A stretch of DNA of 34,928 bases from Syntrophaceae bacterium (GCA_003141615.1 PLMV01000147.1:1862-36789), one strand, 5' to 3'; shown: positions 14,612 through 22,084, counted from the first letter of the stretch. Made by a program: numbers and translations. The notes: generated by a model not told the origin, from the sequence alone.

Positions 14612-16263
14612 ACGTTTATAGCCTCCCCGCCTCCCTGATTAATGTCGCAAGTATCGCAAGGCGGTTCTGTGGGGGTTTTCTTTCCGAAGTGCAGATTCCG
14701 GCATTCAACACATTGAGTCGGCCATAAGGCAATGCCGTGATAAATGTTGCAGCCGTTGGATTTGGTTTTGCTGAATTTCATGGAGAGGTTTTTGCCGAAT
14801 TTTGTGCCTGACCATTCTTTCTTTCCAATGTTTGAATTATACCAGGTGATGAATCGCGCATAGAGTATAGATGCTTTTTCATGAGCGCCCGGCTCAAGGA
14901 AGCAACATTCATCGATGAAGTCGGCTAGTAGATCCTCACGCCGGCGATATTCTTCGGACGCTTCCAGTATTGTACGAGGTGGATTTAGTCCAACCCGCTG
15001 CCATTCCAAACATCCCTTGACCAGCCAAGCTAATATCCCTGACGCTTCTTTGCGGAGCTGATCACCAAGATCAAGTATGGCCCGGCGCTCGTATTCGTTT
15101 TGAGGTTCCCGATTAACAAAACTGATATCATGCGGGATTAAATGAAAGCGTTCCCAGAATGCTTTATCATTGGGAGGGGCTTCGGGCTGTGTGTTAGTCT
15201 GCAAAAATAGTTTGTGCGTTGGCTTAAATCTGATTGGGCGCTTGTCGTTCGGCCAACGGCCCTGCAGTTCGTCGCCGCCGGTCAACCATTTTATCTTTGC
15301 GGCGCTGAATCGCTGGTCGTCATCAACCTCAGCGGCAAAAGCGAAGCGTAAACCTTTGAGGCTCATGGTGTCGGGCGATGGCCCGGCGGAGGATCGGGAA
15401 AACTTCTGGGATAGAAGCATTTCTGATGGGATCGATCCAGCCAGGGAACCCATCGCGTGACTGATCGCCTCTACGATTTTGGTGCGGCCGTTCCATCCCG
15501 ACTTTCCGAATAATACCGGAAACACTTTCTCCTGCGTCAACCCGGTCATGGCATATCCAAAAAGCCGCTGGAGGTATTCGACCATTGATCTATCTGAATT
15601 TTCCTTGTCGCAGTTATGTATCTGCAACAGGGTTCTGTCCCAAAGGGGCGCTGGTTCGTCTATGTCTTTAAATTCAACAGGGCTGGCCAACGATAAGTAG
15701 TCAGACGGGCGGCCGGGCTTGATCTTTCCGGTGGTTAAGTCAATAACGCCATTGGCGCAGGGGAAAAGCATGGGCTTCTCGTCGAACTCTTCCCCGGCGA
15801 TGGCTATCAGATTGTCTATGGTATGCGCGAATTTAAGAGTTGCGGTCCGGCGATTGTCGCCGCGTAACTGGCGCGCACGCTCCAGGAGTTTGTCACATTT
15901 TTTGCGGAGTTTATTTGATTCGTCCTTGTCATCGGTATTGGCACGCAGATCCGCTGTTGTTTTATATTCTTCAAGATATTTCTTGGCGACTTCATCAACC
16001 GCGGCTAAGGCTTCATCCAAAACGTCCAACGTCCAGAAATGTCCCTGCCATTTATACCATTCTCGTTGACTTTTACAGTAAAGGAATTTGTCCCGGAAAA
16101 GCGCAGCGTATAACATGCCGTCGCCCAGGGAATTGGAAAAAAGGCACTGCTGGATAAATTTACTATCTATCTGCGGTTTGTCATCCACCGCCGGGATTCC
16201 GGCGGCTTCCAGCTCAACGCGATTTTCAACCAGCCTATGGATGTTGTCATCTTTGTCGCTCAT
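14608..16263 (-). CDS. D5/P4-type primase-helicase (SF3 helicase)
   Basis: This is a 551-residue protein. Residues ~40-200 match the D5_N region preceding viral SF3 helicases (LFPCANGVIDLTTGKIKPGR). The helicase follows: Walker A-like LFGKSGWNGRTKIVEAI (251-267), FAFAAEVDDDQRFS as Walker B region (~310), sensor-like HKLFLQTNTQPEAP, and a C-terminal winged-helix part (FIDECCFLEPGAHEKASILY). It would unwind DNA at the element origin. The usual NGK(S/T) of Walker A reads NGRT, i.e. Arg replaces the catalytic Lys. A CxxC...CDTC pair near the end may bind zinc. It overlaps the upstream gene by 4 bp. Confidence 0.87.
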   Translation of the reverse strand: MSDKDDNIHRLVENRVELEAAGIPAVDDKPQIDSKFIQQCLFSNSLGDGMLYAALFRDKFLYCKSQREWYKWQGHFWTLDVLDEALAAVDEVAKKYLEEYKTTADLRANTDDKDESNKLRKKCDKLLERARQLRGDNRRTATLKFAHTIDNLIAIAGEEFDEKPMLFPCANGVIDLTTGKIKPGRPSDYLSLASPVEFKDIDEPAPLWDRTLLQIHNCDKENSDRSMVEYLQRLFGYAMTGLTQEKVFPVLFGKSGWNGRTKIVEAISHAMGSLAGSIPSEMLLSQKFSRSSAGPSPDTMSLKGLRFAFAAEVDDDQRFSAAKIKWLTGGDELQGRWPNDKRPIRFKPTHKLFLQTNTQPEAPPNDKAFWERFHLIPHDISFVNREPQNEYERRAILDLGDQLRKEASGILAWLVKGCLEWQRVGLNPPRTILEASEEYRRREDLLADFIDECCFLEPGAHEKASILYARFITWYNSNIGKKEWSGTKFGKNLSMKFSKTKSNGCNIYHGIALWPTQCVECRNLHFGKKTPTEPPCDTCDINQGGGEAINV

Positions 16264-16577
16264 ACTTTAATTTTTTCCTTTGCCCCGGTTCGTAAATACT
16301 CCGCAATTATTCCTGAAATCCCAAAGGCCCGATCAAAACCATAGTTATGTGGAGTTGGATTTTGGGGTTTCGCTACCCGTGTGCCGATCAGCTCCTGCCA
16401 AGGACCCACGGCCATTTTATCGGCGGCGACACCAGCTGGCCTACTCGCTGCGCTCTGTAGATACTGAAAAGGATTTTTTGCACAGGGGGTGCGGGGTTGG
16501 GTACAACGCGGAAACTCTACGTCTACTCCCGTGATATTTACATTATAAAATTTTATGAGTTGATTAATTGAGAACAC
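16260..16577 (-). CDS. Small hypothetical protein upstream of the primase-helicase
   Basis: This is a 105-residue frame of unknown function. The C-terminal half (NYGFDRAFGISGIIAEYLRT) looks like a structured helical protein; the middle (PAGVAADKMAVGPWQELIGT) is plausible coding. The start is GTG at 16577 behind GGCGGGG. Its stop overlaps the primase-helicase start (ATGA), which suggests translational coupling. Confidence 0.45.
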   Translation of the reverse strand: MFSINQLIKFYNVNITGVDVEFPRCTQPRTPCAKNPFQYLQSAASRPAGVAADKMAVGPWQELIGTRVAKPQNPTPHNYGFDRAFGISGIIAEYLRTGAKEKIKV

Positions 16578-16713
16578 TTAACCCCGCCTAATCTATCGTA
16601 CTGTAATTTATTTCATGATATTATTATCTCATTCGTTAAATGGGAAGCCTGCGGCGTCTCATTTCGGATTGAAAATTTAATACCCGCCAATCTTTGAGGG
16701 ATATTACTGCGCG
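16578..16713. other. Short intergenic region
   Basis: No gene or clear terminator was found. It probably contains the promoter of the 16577-14608 gene pair, but I cannot point to convincing -35 and -10 boxes. Confidence 0.3.
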
Positions 16714-17736
16714 TCATTTTATTTTTGGTGTATTCCTAACGCGCTCAATCAAGGCCTTTTTTTGCAAATCTGAAAGCAACCGGTGATAGGGAATAACATC
16801 ATCCGCCAACCCCGTATCCACGGCGTTCTTACCAAACAACAGTCTGGCTTGTGTGTCCATGACAACTTTCTGATCAATCCCACGATTTCGAGATATTGTT
16901 TTCACTAACAGTTCATAAATTCTTTCGGTTTCATTTTGCGCAGCAATCTGCGCAGTTGTTGATAGGGGAGCGTGCGGGTTAAAATCGATCTTCCGAGTCC
17001 CAGAAAAAATAGGCGTATAATTTACCCCAAGATTTTTATCATATTGACTCTGGTCCACGTGCATGCAAATGACGCCGATTGAACCGACGCCTCCGGTGCG
17101 CGGAAGAAATATTTTGTCCGCTGCGGAGGCGATGGCATAGGCGCCGGAATAAGCCATTTCGTTGACAACGGCGTAAATAGGCTTAGCACCCCGGGCATTG
17201 AAGATTTCATCAACTAAATCAAATACACCGGCTACTTCACCGCCAGGGCTGTCGATATCAAAAACGATGGCGCCAATGCTAGGATCGGAAAGCGCGGCAA
17301 GGAATTGTTCCCTGATTGAATCGTAGGACGTGCCGCCGAAAATACAATCAATAATTAAGTCAATGAAATTTGCGTGATAATGCAAAATGCCCAGGATGGA
17401 AATGACGGAAATGGACCCATAGCGGATTGATCTATTATTTTGTTTTGCTTGTTGTATTGTTTTTAATTCCTCGTCAGGCACAGAGAGATGGGAGCTAGGT
17501 GGGCCATTAAGTGAAGCCAAAATCGTGGTTAAATTTTGTGGGCAAATCAGCGTTGGAATATTAGTTAGCCGTTTTGTAATAAGTTCCGCGGTGACATTTG
17601 CTTTATTTTTTTTAAAGTGCATTTTTATCATCCTCTTTAGTTTTACCAGACCGGCAACGATGATGGCAAATCCGACCGCGAGCACGACGCGGCAACGACG
17701 TCGCCTGAACCTGTAAATATTTTTAAATTCAAACAA
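16714..17736 (-). CDS. S49 family serine peptidase (SppA/phage prohead-protease type), membrane-anchored
   Basis: This is a 340-residue protein. A basic N-terminus and one transmembrane segment (about 15-31, VVLAVGFAIIVAGLV) precede a ClpP/crotonase-like fold with IVFDIDSPGGEVAG (~157-170), the nucleophile Ser197 in NEMAYSGAYAIASAAD, and the probable general base Lys249 in SGTRKIDFNPH, as in SppA and phage S49 proteases. The start is TTG at 17736, backed by AAGGAGAG. Phage members mature capsids. With no capsid gene in the element and a membrane anchor, a signal-peptide-peptidase-like or host-directed role is as likely. Confidence 0.85.
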   Translation of the reverse strand: MFEFKNIYRFRRRRCRVVLAVGFAIIVAGLVKLKRMIKMHFKKNKANVTAELITKRLTNIPTLICPQNLTTILASLNGPPSSHLSVPDEELKTIQQAKQNNRSIRYGSISVISILGILHYHANFIDLIIDCIFGGTSYDSIREQFLAALSDPSIGAIVFDIDSPGGEVAGVFDLVDEIFNARGAKPIYAVVNEMAYSGAYAIASAADKIFLPRTGGVGSIGVICMHVDQSQYDKNLGVNYTPIFSGTRKIDFNPHAPLSTTAQIAAQNETERIYELLVKTISRNRGIDQKVVMDTQARLLFGKNAVDTGLADDVIPYHRLLSDLQKKALIERVRNTPKIK

Positions 17737-17751
17737 GGTATTGCGCTCTCC

Positions 17752-18339
17752 TTATTTTCTGTAAACCTCAGTATTCAAACCTGTCATCCGGTCAAAGATC
17801 CCGCGCGGCGAATTCGCGAGATTGAATTCACGCAGAACCTGAAGCGTCTCTATACTAAGGGTGACATAAAAACGCGGATCTGTTCGAACAATATCGAAGG
17901 CTTTATCAAAGCAGTCTATTATTTCATGAGACTTTAATAACAACGAGTCCAACTGTTCTTGCAAACCTTTCTTCACTTTAAAAATCGCCGGCGATATAAC
18001 ATAATAAATTTTTTCCTTTGCGATTCTTACCATTTCCTCTTGCTGTGGGAGATACCTCACATCAATATCAACGATAATATCTTCCAAAATTTTTATCTCA
18101 TCCAGCAGATCTTTCTGCATTTTATAATGAGATTCCATGTCATCAACAGTAGAAGGTAAATTTTTGAGTTTCATTTTCTTTTCAGAAATAGAAGTTACTG
18201 TTTTTCCCCGAAAATCTTTAGTTTCATTAACTTTGTTCAGGGCATTAATCAAAATATCAGTGTCTTCTTTAGATTGTGTCTTCTCGATGTGGTCAAAGAT
18301 TTCTTTTGCGGTTCCTTGAGGCGTTGGTTCATTTTTCAT
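17752..18339 (-). CDS. Hypothetical alpha-helical protein
   Basis: The 195-residue, mostly helical, charged protein has probable coiled coil at about 55-100 (MKLKNLPSTVDDMESHYKMQ and onward) and a second helical stretch at 120-150. No family is recognised. It has a strong AAGGAG before the ATG at 18339. It lies 15 bp upstream of the S49 peptidase gene and is likely co-transcribed, so it may be a partner or substrate. Confidence 0.6.
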   Translation of the reverse strand: MKNEPTPQGTAKEIFDHIEKTQSKEDTDILINALNKVNETKDFRGKTVTSISEKKMKLKNLPSTVDDMESHYKMQKDLLDEIKILEDIIVDIDVRYLPQQEEMVRIAKEKIYYVISPAIFKVKKGLQEQLDSLLLKSHEIIDCFDKAFDIVRTDPRFYVTLSIETLQVLREFNLANSPRGIFDRMTGLNTEVYRK

Positions 18340-18376
18340 GTTGTATTTCTCCTTAAATTTTTTATTTTATCTAATA

Positions 18377-18427
18377 TTAAGATATTTCATCGATTCTAAT
18401 TTCCTTCGAGTTTAATTTGTTTTCCAT
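18377..18427 (-). CDS. 16-residue mini-ORF with strong ribosome site
   Basis: MENKLNSKEIRIDEIS follows AGAGGAG at good spacing. It is too short for family recognition. It ends 37 bp before the start of the 195-residue gene. It may be a leader peptide or a decayed gene; two further mini-ORFs lie upstream on the same strand. Confidence 0.35.
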   Translation of the reverse strand: MENKLNSKEIRIDEIS

Positions 18428-18451
18428 GTTGTTCTCCTCTTATTATTTAAT

Positions 18452-18532
18452 TTATTTTTCGGCAGAGCCGGCGGTCGAAAAAATCCGCGCGTTGGACCGA
18501 CACGCGGCAAAATCTCCGCCGACCTCTGCCAT
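18452..18532 (-). CDS. 26-residue mini-ORF within a hairpin
   Basis: The frame begins MAEVGGDFAACRSN and ends STAGSAEK. It is contained almost exactly within the nested hairpin at 18461-18530, so the codons and the RNA structure constrain each other. An AGGTG lies ~9 bp upstream. Whether it is translated is unknown. Confidence 0.3.
   Translation of the reverse strand: MAEVGGDFAACRSNARIFSTAGSAEK
18461..18530 (-). ncRNA. Nested GC-rich RNA structure of unknown type
   Basis: An outer stem GGCAGAG/CTCTGCC (18461-18467 with 18524-18530), a second stem GGCGG/CCGCC (18470-18474 with 18516-18520) and an inner hairpin CCGCG/CGCGG (18485-18489 with 18503-18507) are arranged concentrically. Just upstream on the minus strand CGCGG/CCGCG (18549-18562) forms another hairpin. 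The region lies between AlpA-like and hypothetical genes. It is a structural candidate by eye; no known RNA family is recognised. Confidence 0.4.
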
Positions 18533-18542
18533 TGGATGACAC

Positions 18543-18605
18543 CTACTCCGCGGTAAGCCGCGCAGCAAAACAGCGGGGCCAGCCGATTGATCGATCGTTT
18601 TCCAT
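18543..18605 (-). CDS. 20-residue mini-ORF with strong ribosome site
   Basis: It begins MENDRSIGWPRC and ends with AARLTAE before TAG; AAAGGAG sits at good spacing upstream. The frame is open further upstream to a GTG at 18656, so a longer peptide of about 37 residues is possible. No family is recognised. It may be a small phage protein or a leader peptide. Confidence 0.35.
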   Translation of the reverse strand: MENDRSIGWPRCFAARLTAE

Positions 18606-18737
18606 TCTATTTTCTCCTTTTAGCGAGAGCGAGACGGTGACACCGCCGAATGCCACCGCCCCGCTTAACGACTGACAATGCCGGAAAAAGGCAAAGGATG
18701 AAAACCAAAACCGGCGTCGGCAGTTCGTGATTAATTA

Positions 18738-19031
18738 TCACTTCTCATCACCGTTTATTTTATCGCGGGAGCCAAGTTCTCTCGCAAGCCGTAAAATATC
18801 GGAATTGCGCCAAACCGCCACTCTTGGGGAAATGTGGATGGGTGGAGGGTATAAGCCTACCTTAATTCCATGAAACCACCCGCTCCGGCTGAACGGCAAT
18901 ATTTCAAGAACTTTGCCTATACGCATAAAACCGGCCTCAAGCATTTCATTGCCTAGATCGCCGCGTTGACATGCGAATTTTAGGAATGCGAACATGAATA
19001 AATACGATAAAAGTTTTTTTATAGATTTCAT
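18738..19031 (-). CDS. AlpA-type helix-turn-helix regulator
   Basis: This is a 97-residue protein. Residues ~36-85 (MRIGKVLEILPFSRSGWFHG, then IKVGLYPPPIHISPRVAVWR and NSDI) match the AlpA/prophage regulator domain found in P4- and CP4-57-like elements, where it controls integrase expression and excision. The N-terminus up to residue 35 is not part of the domain; an internal start is possible, but AAAGGAG before the ATG at 19031 favours the full length. It lies between the integrase-side genes and the phage module. Confidence 0.83.
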   Translation of the reverse strand: MKSIKKLLSYLFMFAFLKFACQRGDLGNEMLEAGFMRIGKVLEILPFSRSGWFHGIKVGLYPPPIHISPRVAVWRNSDILRLARELGSRDKINGDEK

Positions 19032-19248
19032 TTTATTCTCCTTTTGATGGTTATCATTGGACTCTAAAATACCTGTTTTATTTTTTTATGCAAGGAAAAA
19101 ATCATTATAATATTAAATATTTAGGTTAGTTTCTCTCTTTTTTTATCGAAATAATAACCCAAAGCAATTTAACGTTTGATAATTTATATAAAAACAGGCA
19201 GGTATTGTATGGTCCTATCAAAGTTCTAATCAGGGGAGGAATGGGAAT
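19032..19248. other. Intergenic region upstream of the AlpA-like gene
   Basis: This AT-rich gap of about 220 bp has no ORF. It must hold the promoter of the AlpA-like gene and following genes, since a terminator (19249-19278) isolates it from upstream transcription. No unambiguous promoter boxes were identified. Confidence 0.35.
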
Positions 19249-19278
19249 TAAAAAAGGCCGGACGTGCCGGCCTTTTTT
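19249..19278. terminator. Bidirectional rho-independent terminator
   Basis: AAAAAGGCCGG and CCGGCCTTTTTT arms with a five-base loop form a strong stem with A and T runs on both sides. It directly follows the stop of the gene ending at 19287 (minus strand) and ends the integrase-proximal transcription unit. Confidence 0.9.
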
Positions 19279-19286
19279 AATGATAA

Positions 19287-19862
19287 TTAAATAATTTCTT
19301 CTTTACGTAGATCCTTCAGATGGTTGCGAATGGTTTCGGTTTTCTCATCACGTGCACAACCGTGGAACAAAATATATTTTGTCAATGCAAACCATGCACT
19401 ATCAACTGTGGTTGTTCGCTCAATTCCGTATTTTTTTAACAATTGTGCCGCCTGTAAGGTGATGATAAGGGGTATTTCTGAAATGGTGGGGGTTATTTTG
19501 TATGTTTTGGATTTTAGCGAATTATCAACTATCCGATGCATGAGCATAACAATTCCAGGAAATCCAGCAATGGCTTTGCGTTCGTCATCATTTGCCTTCC
19601 ACCCTGAAAAAAGATGCCAAAAATGAGGCTGTAGTTTTCTTATTATTTGCTCGATCCTTTTTAAACGTTTCAAAAGACTTTCCATTTCTCTGCGGCGAGT
19701 ATCGTTTGACATCTCCCTTCTTGCATTTTCAAAAGGTATGCCTCGCTTATAATGATTAACAAGTTTTCCTAATTCAATCTGAAAAGCATCTCGCTGGTCT
19801 TTAGTTAAACCTTGTTTACTCATTTTATGATGATGAAATTCTGGTATAGTTCCTTCTGTCAT
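19287..19862 (-). CDS. Hypothetical helical protein
   Basis: This 191-residue protein of unknown function has no membrane segment. It has a basic, probably helical central part (REMSNDTRRREMESLLKRLK, then KRIEQIIRKLQPHFWHLFSG), followed by ITLQAAQLLKKYGIERTTT. A good AAAGGAAAG lies before the ATG. It is 11 bp downstream of the 131-residue gene, forming a pair closed by the terminator at 19249. Confidence 0.55.
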   Translation of the reverse strand: MTEGTIPEFHHHKMSKQGLTKDQRDAFQIELGKLVNHYKRGIPFENARREMSNDTRRREMESLLKRLKRIEQIIRKLQPHFWHLFSGWKANDDERKAIAGFPGIVMLMHRIVDNSLKSKTYKITPTISEIPLIITLQAAQLLKKYGIERTTTVDSAWFALTKYILFHGCARDEKTETIRNHLKDLRKEEII

Positions 19863-19873
19863 TTGCTTTCCTT

Positions 19874-20269
19874 TTAGATCTTGCTGATCGAAGATTTACC
19901 ACCTGAGATAATTTTCAAACCCCGGATTGCCATTGACGAATTGTTGCATCGTGGCAATCTTAATCGCGGACTCTTCGTTTTCTTCACTTTTTTTTCATCA
20001 TCAAAAATTACTTCATGATCCTCCGTCGATATTGTCCGAACCCTTAAATTACACGTTATGGATATATCCATTAGAGCTAATTCCATTGAATCACCAAAAT
20101 CTCTTGACGGTACTTCCGATATCTCTGCAAGTTTAAAAATATAATTAAGCGCTTTCACAACCTCATTATAATTATAAACTTCAATATCTTTGTTGTATTT
20201 TTTTCCTTCGGAGCGAAAAAAGTTTTCAATCACAACGACCTTTTCCCCATTAAGGTATCTAATCTTCAT
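19874..20269 (-). CDS. Hypothetical small protein
   Basis: This 131-residue protein is not recognised. The N-terminal ~75 residues look folded (MKIRYLNGEKVVVIENFF, LNYIFKLAEISEVPSRDFGD). The C-terminal end is basic and serine-rich (KKVKKTKSPRLRLPRCN). A strong AAAGGAGGT precedes the ATG. It sits between the integrase and the 191-residue gene in the same direction. Confidence 0.55.
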   Translation of the reverse strand: MKIRYLNGEKVVVIENFFRSEGKKYNKDIEVYNYNEVVKALNYIFKLAEISEVPSRDFGDSMELALMDISITCNLRVRTISTEDHEVIFDDEKKVKKTKSPRLRLPRCNNSSMAIRGLKIISGGKSSISKI

Positions 20270-20312
20270 CGAGTACCTCCTTTATCATTTCTATAATATC
20301 CTTACGTTTTAT

Positions 20313-21545
20313 TTACCCTGTTATCTTCTTAAACGGAATAACCTTTGCACCTTGTTTCAATCCGTCCAAATAATCAGCCCATTTCTGCATCATTTTCTTT
20401 CGTTCGATAAGGTGTGATGTTCTGTTGTAAGCGCGGCCAAGGGGGTCTTTGACTGCATGAGAAAGCTGATGCTCAATAAGCTCAGGCCTTACTTGCAAGA
20501 CCTCATCAAGAAGTGTTCGCGCTGTTGCTCTGAAGCCATGCGCGGTCGTTTCGCCCTTTTCAAACCCCATGCGCCTCAGCGCCGCAACAAGGGCATTATC
20601 GGACATTGGCCGATCAAAAGAACGGGCTGACGGAAAAATATAGCGGCTTGCACCGGTGAGTTCCTTAATCTCCGTCAATATCTCTATTGCCTGTTTTGAC
20701 AGTGGCACCAAGTGCGGTTCTTTCATTTTCATTTTACTGGCGGGAATATTCCATTCGGCATTTTCAAAAGATATTTCTTCCCATTCAGCATGACGCAATT
20801 CTCCTGGCCTGCAAAAAAGCAAAGGCAAAAGTCTCAACGCACACTTTACAACAAAAGACCCTTGATAGACGTCAATGGCCCGGAGTAGTTCGCCCACTTT
20901 TAGCGGTTCGGTGATTGCCGCCATATGACCTTTGTGGGGCGGTGGAATCGCTCCCTTGAGATCAACTGATGGGTCACGATCAGCGCGTCCCGTGGCTACT
21001 GAATATCGAAAGATTTGGCTACATGTGCTTCTTACGCGATGGGCGGTATCTAGCGTGCCCCTTAATTCGATGCGGCGCAACACTACCAACAATTCTAAAG
21101 CTTTGATCTCTGCTATCGGCCTTGCCCCCATATACGGAAAAACGTCGTGCTCTAATCGTCTTAAAATTCTTTCAGAATGGCTCGGTTTCCATGTGTGCGT
21201 ATATTTAGCAAACCATTCACGAGCTATGATCTCGAAGGTTTCAGTTGATTCAGTATTTGCTTGCTTTTGCGCCTTACGGAAGGCTCGCGGGTCAATGCCA
21301 TGTGCTATCTGTGACCTTGCTTCATCGCGTTTTTGCCGCGCGTCAAGAAGGCTTATTTCCGGGTATGCGCCAAAAGCAAGAAGACGAGCTCTACCATCAA
21401 TTGTATATTTGAAACGCCACAATTTTGAACCGGCCGGTGTGACCAAGAGAAAAAGGCCGTTACCGTCAAACAGCGTCATCGGTTTTGATTGAAGTTTGAC
21501 TTTCTTAATTTTCGTGTCCGTTAGTGGTACAATTTTTTTAGGCAT
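20313..21545 (-). CDS. P4-type tyrosine integrase of element 1
   Basis: The 410-residue protein has the DUF4102 N-terminal domain of P4-family integrases (LTDTKIKKVK, then LLVTPAGSKLWRFKYTIDGR and LLAFGAYPEISLLDAR), a SAM-like core-binding domain (~105-200) and the catalytic domain with Arg246 in CRPGELRHAEW, His336-x-x-Arg339 in HGFRATA, His363 in LSHAV and the nucleophile Tyr373 in GRAYNR. It would recombine the tRNA-Ala 3' end. The start has AAAGGAGG. It lies 180 bp from the tRNA, the standard layout of such islands. Confidence 0.95.
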   Translation of the reverse strand: MPKKIVPLTDTKIKKVKLQSKPMTLFDGNGLFLLVTPAGSKLWRFKYTIDGRARLLAFGAYPEISLLDARQKRDEARSQIAHGIDPRAFRKAQKQANTESTETFEIIAREWFAKYTHTWKPSHSERILRRLEHDVFPYMGARPIAEIKALELLVVLRRIELRGTLDTAHRVRSTCSQIFRYSVATGRADRDPSVDLKGAIPPPHKGHMAAITEPLKVGELLRAIDVYQGSFVVKCALRLLPLLFCRPGELRHAEWEEISFENAEWNIPASKMKMKEPHLVPLSKQAIEILTEIKELTGASRYIFPSARSFDRPMSDNALVAALRRMGFEKGETTAHGFRATARTLLDEVLQVRPELIEHQLSHAVKDPLGRAYNRTSHLIERKKMMQKWADYLDGLKQGAKVIPFKKITG

Positions 21546-21562
21546 GCTGATTCCTCCTTTTT

Positions 21563-21608
21563 TGGTATACGCAATTTTTTTGGGTATACGTTAACCAAAA
21601 TATATACC
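21563..21608. other. Probable integrase arm-type sites next to tRNA-Ala
   Basis: Two direct repeats, TTGGTATACG and TGGGTATACG, each beside a T-run, and an inverted TATATACCAAAA lie between the integrase start and the tRNA. GTATACC also occurs at the far end of element 1 (2275-2300). The layout fits arm-binding sites. Confidence 0.5.
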
Positions 21609-21664
21609 AAAAAATCTTGGATTATGTGTTAAAGCTTATAACACGTCTTTGGACTAAAAGCAAC

Positions 21665-21693
21665 AAAAAACCAGCTATTTCTAACTGGTTTTT
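21665..21693. terminator. Terminator downstream of tRNA-Ala
   Basis: The arms AAAAACCAG and CTGGTTTTT form a stem with A and T runs on both sides. It is placed 32 bp beyond the tRNA-Ala 3' end on the minus strand, inside element 1, so the island supplies a replacement for the original terminator, now at 2162-2193. Confidence 0.75.
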
Positions 21694-21723
21694 GTACTTC
21701 TTTGGATTTTGTTGGATTATGTC

Positions 21724-21748
21724 TTGGTGGAGATGAGCGGGATCGAAC
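21724..21748 (-). other. Attachment site of element 1 at tRNA-Ala
   Basis: The last 25 bases of the tRNA gene region are repeated, with one base missing, at 2199-2222 in the same orientation. The integrase lies just inside. This is taken as the tRNA-proximal att site. Confidence 0.75.
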
Positions 21749-21800
21749 CGCTGGCCTCTTGAATGCCATTCAAGCGCTCTCCCAGCTGAGCTACACCCCC
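21725..21800 (-). tRNA. tRNA-Ala (GGC anticodon)
   Basis: This is a 76-nt cloverleaf on the minus strand. The acceptor GGGGGTG pairs with CATCTCC, the D-arm has TAGCTCAGCTGGGAGAGC, the anticodon stem CTTGA/TCAAG holds loop ATGGCAT with anticodon GGC, and the T-arm is GCGG-TTCGATC-CCGC. CCA is encoded. Its 3' end is the insertion point of element 1. Confidence 0.95.
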
Positions 21801-21866
21801 AATAATACTTCTTGAATTGAGCAGCCCCTTAACATGTGTATTTATGGCTTGTCAACAGTTTTTAGC

Positions 21867-21894
21867 TTGACTTTTTGCACCCCGTCTATATAAT
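21867..21894 (+). promoter_or_regulatory. Promoter of tRNA-Leu
   Basis: TTGACT (21867-21872), a 16-bp spacer and a perfect TATAAT (21889-21894) end 10 bp before the mature tRNA 5' end, as expected for a strong stable-RNA promoter. Confidence 0.85.
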
Positions 21895-21904
21895 CGCTGA
21901 CCGT

Positions 21905-21991
21905 GCCGGAGTGGTGAAACTGGTAGACGCAGGGGACTCAAAATCCCCCGTTCGCAAGGACATCTCGGTTCGATTCCGAGCTCCGGCACCA
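21905..21991 (+). tRNA. tRNA-Leu (CAA anticodon)
   Basis: This is an 87-nt class II tRNA. The acceptor GCCGGAG pairs with CTCCGGC, anticodon stem GGGGA/TCCCC holds loop CTCAAAA with CAA, a long variable arm follows (CGTTCGCAAGGACAT), and the T-arm is CTCGG-TTCGATT-CCGAG. CCA is encoded. It reads UUG codons. Its 3' 59 bp are the attachment core of element 2. Confidence 0.96.
21933..21991 (+). other. Left attachment site of element 2
   Basis: From the anticodon stem to the CCA end, 59 bp are repeated without a mismatch at 34285-34343. The tRNA stays intact because the element brought in the same 3' part. This is a typical tRNA-embedded att core. Confidence 0.92.
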
Positions 21992-22004
21992 TAATAAATA
22001 CAGT

Positions 22005-22040
22005 GGCTTACGTGATTTTAATGATTAGTAAGCCTTTTTT
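22005..22040 (+). terminator. Terminator of tRNA-Leu supplied by element 2
   Basis: GGCTTAC (22005-22011) and GTAAGCC (22028-22034) form a stem followed by TTTTTTATTTTT. It begins 14 bp after the tRNA end. Confidence 0.85.
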
Positions 22041-22062
22041 ATTTTTCCCATAAAGTTCATTT

Positions 22063-22084
22063 TATCCCAGTTCTATCCCAGTTT
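22063..22084. other. Left arm-type repeat of element 2
   Basis: Two tandem TATCCCAGTT units make a 22-bp stretch that recurs at 34136-34157 with one mismatch and the same orientation. It lies 72 bp inside the left att core. It is probably an integrase or excisionase binding site. Confidence 0.7.

Larger units (their letters stand above)
2199..21748. mobile_element. Element 1: tRNA-Ala-integrated island with satellite/prophage-like genes and metK cargo
   Basis: It is bounded by a tRNA-Ala 3'-end repeat (2199-2222) and the intact tRNA-Ala (21725-21800), with a P4-type integrase next to the tRNA. Nearly all genes run on the minus strand. The integrase-proximal 12 kb is phage-like (regulator, S49 peptidase, primase-helicase, primase, terminase), but no portal, capsid or tail gene is visible. 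The distal 7 kb is cargo, including metK and two SAM-II-like riboswitches. Alternatives are a nested pair of elements, or an old rearrangement that placed chromosomal metK between repeats. The boundaries are an inference from the repeats and arm sites. Confidence 0.7.
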
